Positions 62,489-64,000 of a stretch of 64,000 nucleotides of DNA are shown here, one piece after another; the first letter of the stretch is position 1, and every line of letters starts with the position of its first letter. The notes beneath the pieces were generated by a model that was not told the DNA's origin, searched no databases, and saw nothing but the letters and a program-made list of their open reading frames with translations. The stretch lies in assembly GCF_000196255.1 (NCBI RefSeq), contig NC_006370.1, forward strand, positions 3,175,411 through 3,239,410, in the 5' to 3' direction. This DNA is from Photobacterium profundum SS9. GTDB taxonomy: Bacteria; Pseudomonadota; Gammaproteobacteria; Enterobacterales; Vibrionaceae. Made by a program: the position numbers and the translations under genes.

Positions 62489-62528
62489 TTGATATTGATT
62501 ATCAGTTGTATTTGATAATCAATATCAA
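62489..62528. promoter_or_regulatory. Paired Fur-like boxes upstream of chaN
   Basis: Two perfect 15-base inverted arms (TTGATATTGATTATC and GATAATCAATATCAA) with a ten-base spacer. Each arm differs by one base from the 7-1-7 Fur motif TGATAATNATTATCA. The site lies about 150 bp before the ChaN-family lipoprotein gene, a family usually iron-regulated. It could alternatively work as the rlmA terminator hairpin, but there is no T run. Confidence 0.6.
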
Positions 62529-62676
62529 CTACATTACTATCACACACCGTCTACAGTTATACCTATTGCATTAAGATTTGATCCAATAATGAATAAAGTA
62601 GGTATTCATACTGTGTATTTCGACTTTTACATGTATATCTTCACATGTAGGTTATTTTTTAAGGTGTAGTATTCAA

Positions 62677-63642
62677 ATGAAAAAGTGGTTCACTCTTGGG
62701 CTAACTGGCATGCTTATGGGCTGTGCAACACAGTCTGAATTACCTGTAAATACAACGGCTACGCAATCTTTACCGCCCACAATGTATGATTACACGATCA
62801 CCTCACCACAAGGTGCAACGCTTAACCTATCAAAGCTTGCCCTAGCAATTAGCGATGCCGATATTATTCTTGTGGGTGAATGGCATGGGCATCCGGGGGC
62901 GCATTTAATGCAAGCCCAACTGTTTGCTGAGCTTTATCGTCAAAACCCCAATATGGCTTTATCGATGGAACAATTTACCCGCGACAAGCAACCTTTGCTT
63001 GATCAATATTTAGCGGGAGAAGTTGGCGAACAAACACTCATAAAAGAAGGGAATGCTTGGCCTAACTACATCAGTGACTACCGTCCTTTGGTGGAGTTAG
63101 CAAAGCAAAATGATTTGGATGTGATTGCCGCGAATGCGCCTAAGCCTATTGTCCGCTGTATTGGTCGAGAAGGCGCTGATTATCTTGATCGCCTGCCTAG
63201 TAACGAACGTAAGTGGGTAGCTGATGATTTAACATTAACTACAGACGCTTACCAAGAAAAATTCAAAGCATCAATGCACCATGGTGATGAAGCAAAAACG
63301 CAACGCCAGTTTGCCGCCCAAACCGCTTGGGATGACACCATGGCAGAAAGTATGGTGAATTATTTAGCGAAGCATCCTGGCAAGCAAATTATCCATGTTG
63401 CAGGGCGATTCCATGTTGCTGAAGGGCTAGGTACAGCATCACGTATTAAAGCACGTAACCCTGAGCTTAACGTCGTTATGGTGACTCCTGTCACTGAACA
63501 ATCGAATATCGCTGAGGATGCACCTGATTATCGAGTCAATGTAATGCCATTGCCCAAAGGTTATGCCAGTAAAGATAAAATGATGGCTGCAATGAAAAGC
63601 ATTTCAGGCAGAAATAAAGAATTGAAGTGTTATACCAAATAA
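62677..63642 (+). CDS. ChaN-family (iron-regulated) lipoprotein
   Basis: A 321-residue lipoprotein. The signal peptide ends in the lipobox LMGC (cysteine about residue 16), placing it in the outer or inner membrane facing the periplasm. ChaN-family features follow: ILVGEWHGHPGAHLMQAQLFAEL, MSMEQFTRD-type SMEQFTRDKQ, NYISDYRPLVELAKQNDLDVIAANAPKP and HVAGRFHVAEGLGT. Campylobacter ChaN binds two haems. Iron regulation is supported by two Fur-like boxes upstream. AAGGTG precedes the ATG. It is a single-gene unit. Confidence 0.9.
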   Translation: MKKWFTLGLTGMLMGCATQSELPVNTTATQSLPPTMYDYTITSPQGATLNLSKLALAISDADIILVGEWHGHPGAHLMQAQLFAELYRQNPNMALSMEQFTRDKQPLLDQYLAGEVGEQTLIKEGNAWPNYISDYRPLVELAKQNDLDVIAANAPKPIVRCIGREGADYLDRLPSNERKWVADDLTLTTDAYQEKFKASMHHGDEAKTQRQFAAQTAWDDTMAESMVNYLAKHPGKQIIHVAGRFHVAEGLGTASRIKARNPELNVVMVTPVTEQSNIAEDAPDYRVNVMPLPKGYASKDKMMAAMKSISGRNKELKCYTK

Positions 63643-64000
63643 AACGAATAGCCAGAAAAGAGTAGTCCCCCATCGGCGGCCAGCTGGTGGAGGACTTAGG
63701 AGAGATACAGCTATATATCCCTTTTACTAGCTCATTATCCTGCAACGACCTTTCCTGAAGCTGAATAGGCTTTGACTTTTTCAACGTGAAAAATAAATCA
63801 GTTAAGATCAATATTATCAATAATTCCAATTAAGAATAATCAACCAGATTGATACTCAAAACACAGCGCTTAAACACTACGAACCCAAGAAATTCAAATC
63901 AATCTGCCGCCATTTCATAAATAAACCACATATTAGATAGATATAATGTTTCAAGCTTGTTAAAAATTAGATGTTCTTTCTTTTCTCTTTGCGCTAAAAC
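63643..64000. other. Right-end intergenic region
   Basis: The last 358 bp hold no convincing gene. A GC-rich imperfect hairpin lies at about 63665-63696 (GTCC...GGAC), possibly ending the chaN transcript. An AT-rich stretch near 63940 (TAGATATAATG) could be a promoter for a gene outside the window. Confidence 0.5.

Noticed and set aside
63536-63829. Minus-strand 97-codon frame at the right end
   Set aside because: It overlaps the end of chaN, has low-complexity hydrophobic composition and no ribosome site.

Overview
The window looks like chromosomal DNA of a marine gammaproteobacterium of the Vibrionaceae, most likely Photobacterium or a close relative. The basis is overall protein resemblance (XthA, GrxB, YcaO, YfbU, PflB/PflA, an OmpU/OmpL-type porin, RlmA, ChaN) and AT-rich intergenic DNA. 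Species assignment is inference; no rRNA or tRNA gene was seen.

Layout. 0-4.2 kb: the 3' end of xthA, grxB, and a basic amino-acid ABC transporter operon on the minus strand (artP-SBP-artQ-artM). 4.4-6.8 kb: an eroded 5' copy of a family-5 solute-binding protein gene, directly followed by an intact paralogue. 6.8-12.3 kb: an ArsR-type regulator, a YfcC carrier overlapping an M20 dipeptidase, and ycaO. 12.8-18.7 kb: anaerobic pyruvate/formate genes: a DUF3360 membrane protein behind an FNR-like site, pflB, an unrecognised 234-aa gene, and pflA. 18.8-24.7 kb: a palindromic repeat, an orphan exported protein, and a tctCBA tricarboxylate transporter whose tctA is split by a 1400-bp IS4-family element with a 9-bp target duplication. 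24.9-36.8 kb: yqhD, a DJ-1/PfpI protein and a divergent LysR gene; a CitA/CitB-like two-component pair; fhs; a LysR gene divergent from a FocA-CBS fusion with a candidate leader peptide; a CbiM-like permease with an upstream 22-bp repeat array; yfbU. 37.1-42.0 kb: a PgtC/PgtB/PgtA-like phosphoglycerate-sensing operon without a PgtP transporter.

42.0-59.3 kb is an accessory island. It carries two copies of a yhf-type operon (yhfZ, yhfY, php/yhfV, yhfU, yhfT). The distal copy continues into yhfX, yhfW and a large secreted protein ending in a chitin-binding module. The proximal copy has a broken yhfY and only a 19-codon stub of yhfX. Between the copies lie a lactose/cellobiose-type PTS operon with an unassigned TIM-barrel-like gene and a chloramphenicol-phosphotransferase-like gene. 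A short fragment of the pgtA 3' region reappears at the far edge (59.28 kb), suggesting the island landed in or next to pgtA. A tract of about 0.9 kb between the two yhf copies is essentially identical while its flanks have diverged, which points to gene conversion.

59.4-64 kb returns to core genes: a DUF2057 protein, a porin with a distal ROK-type (NagC/Mlc-like) palindrome, rlmA, and chaN behind paired Fur-like boxes.

Functional threads: formate is made (PflB/PflA), moved (FocA-CBS) and captured on folate (Fhs) by genes in this window. Several uptake systems are paired with their own sensors. The yhf operons and the secreted chitin-binding protein look like an undescribed catabolic system.
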